NCBI GenBank assembly: GCA_947164985.1
Contig: CAMUYI010000002.1
Coordinates: forward strand, 186,001-250,000
Direction of reading: 5' to 3'
Length of the DNA stretch: 64,000 nt
Source of the DNA: an uncultured Bacteroidales bacterium
Lineage (GTDB): Bacteria; Bacteroidota; Bacteroidia; Bacteroidales; Paludibacteraceae
The translations under genes were made by a program, and so were the position numbers. Positions 62,273 through 64,000 of this stretch are shown piece by piece. A model generated the notes under the pieces. The model was given only the letters and a program-made list of their open reading frames with translations, was not told the DNA's origin and did not search any database. Numbering within the stretch: position 1 is the stretch's first letter; each line of letters begins with the position of its first letter.

Positions 62273-63829
62273 TTACAGGGGGATGTTCGAATGCTTCTTG
62301 AGCGGGTTGGTCAGACGCTTGGTCTGGAGCATCTCAAAGGCACGAATGATGCGGCTACGGGTGTAGCGCGGCTCGATGACATCATCGATGTATCCGCGGT
62401 TAGCAGCCTGGTATGGCGAAGCAAAGAGGTCTTTGTACTCTGCCTCTTTCTCAGCGATGAAGGCTTTCTTCTCTGCGGGATCTTCGATGGCCTTGATAGC
62501 CTTAGCCTGGAGTACGCCTACTGCTCCACTCGCTCCCATGACTGCGATCTCTGCGTTCGGCCATGCGTAGCACATATCGCCACGGAGTTGTTTACAACTC
62601 ATTACGATGTGCGAGCCGCCGTAGGACTTACGAACGGTGATGGTGACTTTCGGAACAGTTGCTTCGCCATAAGCGAACATCAGTTTTGCTCCATGATCGA
62701 TGATACCTGCGTACTCTTGTCCGGTACCACAAAGGAAGCCCGGAACGTCAACGAGGGTGAGGATCTGGATGTTAAACGCGTCGCAGAAACGAACGAAACG
62801 AGCTGCTTTGCGGGAAGCATCGCAGTCGAGAACGCCGGCAAGCCATGAAGGTTGGTTCGCGATGATACCGGTGGAACGACCGTTGAAACGAGCGAAACCG
62901 CAGATGACATTCTTGGCGTAGTCTTTGTGGACCTCCATGAAGTCACCGTTATCCACGATGGTATTGATGATCTCGTGCATGTCGTAGGGTTTATTCGGAT
63001 CGTCCGGAACGATATCGTTGAGGTTATCGTCCACGCGGGTGATGTCGTCCGTGCACGCATAGACGGGCGCCTCTTCCATATTATTCTGCGGAATGAAGGA
63101 TACGAGACGACGAACTTCTACGAGCGCCTCTTCTTCGGTCGCAGCCACAAAATGGGTTACACCCGACTTGGTAGCATGGATATGTGCACCACCGAGTTGC
63201 TCAACCGTCACGTCTTCACCCGTAACGGATTTTACTACCTTCGGACCCGTGATGAACATATAGGAGTTCTGCTCGGTCATCATGATAAAGTCGGTGAGCG
63301 CAGGGCTGTACACAGCGCCACCCGCACACGGACCAAAGATGACAGAGATCTGCGGAACAACACCCGAAGCGAGGATGTTACGCTCGAAGATCTCAGCATA
63401 GCCGGCAAGGGCACATGCACCTTCCTGGATACGTGCACCTCCTGAGTCGTTCAGACCGATGATCGGCGCACCGAGTTTCATAGCCTGATCCATAACGTTG
63501 CAGATCTTCTGCGCCATAGTCTCAGAGAGCGAACCGCCGATGACTGTTGCGTCTTGCGCAAAAACGAATACCAGACGACCGTCAATAGTACCCGATCCGA
63601 CTGCTACGCCATCACCGAGGAACACTTTCTTCTCCATGCCAAAGTCATGGCAACGGTGGGTGAGGAACATGTTCACTTCTTCGAACGAACCTTCGTCCAG
63701 CAGCATGTTAATACGCTCGCGGCAAGTGTAACTGCCTTTTGCGTGATGCTTTTCTACGGCTGCTTCACCGCCTCCGGCGATTGCCTTCTCGCGGTTTTCA
63801 ACCAATTTGTTTAATTTAGCTGAATCCAT
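62273..63829 (-). CDS. Methylmalonyl-CoA decarboxylase carboxyltransferase (alpha) subunit
   Basis: 518 residues, acetyl/propionyl-CoA carboxyltransferase fold, normal length. Contains GGSLSETMAQKICNVMDQA, GLNDSGGARIQEG and TVRKSYGGSHIVMSCKQL (CoA and biotin sites). Together with the adjacent methylmalonyl-CoA epimerase this points to methylmalonyl-CoA as the substrate, giving propionyl-CoA in the succinate-propionate route. A related role as propionyl-CoA carboxylase beta cannot be excluded from sequence alone. Confidence 0.9.
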   Translation of the reverse strand: MDSAKLNKLVENREKAIAGGGEAAVEKHHAKGSYTCRERINMLLDEGSFEEVNMFLTHRCHDFGMEKKVFLGDGVAVGSGTIDGRLVFVFAQDATVIGGSLSETMAQKICNVMDQAMKLGAPIIGLNDSGGARIQEGACALAGYAEIFERNILASGVVPQISVIFGPCAGGAVYSPALTDFIMMTEQNSYMFITGPKVVKSVTGEDVTVEQLGGAHIHATKSGVTHFVAATEEEALVEVRRLVSFIPQNNMEEAPVYACTDDITRVDDNLNDIVPDDPNKPYDMHEIINTIVDNGDFMEVHKDYAKNVICGFARFNGRSTGIIANQPSWLAGVLDCDASRKAARFVRFCDAFNIQILTLVDVPGFLCGTGQEYAGIIDHGAKLMFAYGEATVPKVTITVRKSYGGSHIVMSCKQLRGDMCYAWPNAEIAVMGASGAVGVLQAKAIKAIEDPAEKKAFIAEKEAEYKDLFASPYQAANRGYIDDVIEPRYTRSRIIRAFEMLQTKRLTNPLKKHSNIPL

Positions 63830-63859
63830 AATTCAAAATTAAAAATTAAGAATTAAAAA

Positions 63860-64000
63860 TTATTTCGGTTGCTGGCACAACTCGGTCAGAACACCCTTGG
63901 TGGATTTAGGATGGAGGAAGCCGATCATGAGGTTTTCAGCACCTTTGCGCGGAGCTTTGTCAATGAGTTGGATACCAGCTGCCTCGCACTCTGCAAGTGC
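63860..64000 (-). CDS. Methylmalonyl-CoA epimerase, C-terminal 46 codons (runs off the window)
   Basis: Only the end is present: GIQLIDKAPRKGAENLMIGF and LHPKSTKGVLTELCQQPK, which is the typical C-terminus of (glyoxalase-fold) methylmalonyl-CoA epimerase. It interconverts the R and S forms and is the upstream gene of the decarboxylase operon, separated by an AATTAAAAATTAA spacer repeat. Confidence 0.9.
   Translation of the reverse strand, partial: ALAECEAAGIQLIDKAPRKGAENLMIGFLHPKSTKGVLTELCQQPK

Overview
The window looks like a chromosomal piece of a Bacteroidales bacterium; the family cannot be fixed from sequence alone. The evidence is: promoters almost everywhere of the Bacteroidetes type (TAnnTTTG at -7, usually as TACCTTTGCA or TAATTTTGCA behind a TTGCATATAT-like -33 box), near absence of Shine-Dalgarno sites, a Bacteroidetes-style V-type ATPase operon containing a DUF2764 protein, TonB receptor/DUF4876/DUF6850 neighbours, Na+-pumping methylmalonyl-CoA decarboxylase genes, and RhuM, Fic and Abi accessory genes. 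No rRNA, tRNA, CRISPR array or recognisable insertion sequence was seen.

Layout. 1-3200 (minus): yqeY-waaA-hisS housekeeping operon and a SprT-like metalloprotease. 3400-7000: accessory stretch with a DUF4143-type ATPase, a truncated RhuM gene, repeat-filled spacers and three small unknown proteins. 7100-18800 (plus): very long co-oriented run starting with the V-ATPase (E, DUF2764, A, B, D, I, K), then fabD, an outer-membrane protein, a NUC1 endonuclease and umuDC. 18800-20600: WG-like secreted protein, dtd and a Spy-like protein behind sigma-54-type promoters. 20650-22830: RhuM-Fic pair. 22900-35010: surface polysaccharide locus (structured leader, glf, fdtA/fdtB-type amino-sugar genes, a NeuA-like cytidylyltransferase, four glycosyltransferases) interrupted by two AAA ATPase genes bordered by a repeated 15-bp element, and by an Abi relic. 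35400-39100: small proteins and lon, the latter with a sigma-54-like promoter. 39100-41260: HTH regulator, small ORF, hemerythrin-LuxR regulator. 41270-58230: ABC transporter, TonB receptor, secreted proteins, porin, imelysin, di-heme protein, fused cytochrome c synthase and ferritin, read here as an iron/redox acquisition region. 58330-64000: ispE, then (minus) methylmalonyl-CoA epimerase, the decarboxylase subunits and a histidine kinase.

How it fits together. The decarboxylase pumps Na+ while making propionyl-CoA, and the V-ATPase c-ring subunit keeps the residues that bind Na+ in Enterococcus NtpK, so both ends of the window may belong to one sodium cycle. In the iron region, the two divergent promoter regions each contain the same palindrome TCCCTA-N4-TAGGGA; the hemerythrin-LuxR regulator is the last gene of one of these operons and is the obvious candidate to bind it. 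The imelysin gene of that region is split by an in-frame TAA.

The most unusual genome-scale feature is a set of short degenerate tandem repeats that fill many spacers and also occur, in frame, inside waaA, ispE, glf, a DUF4857 gene and others, where they replace ordinary loop sequence.
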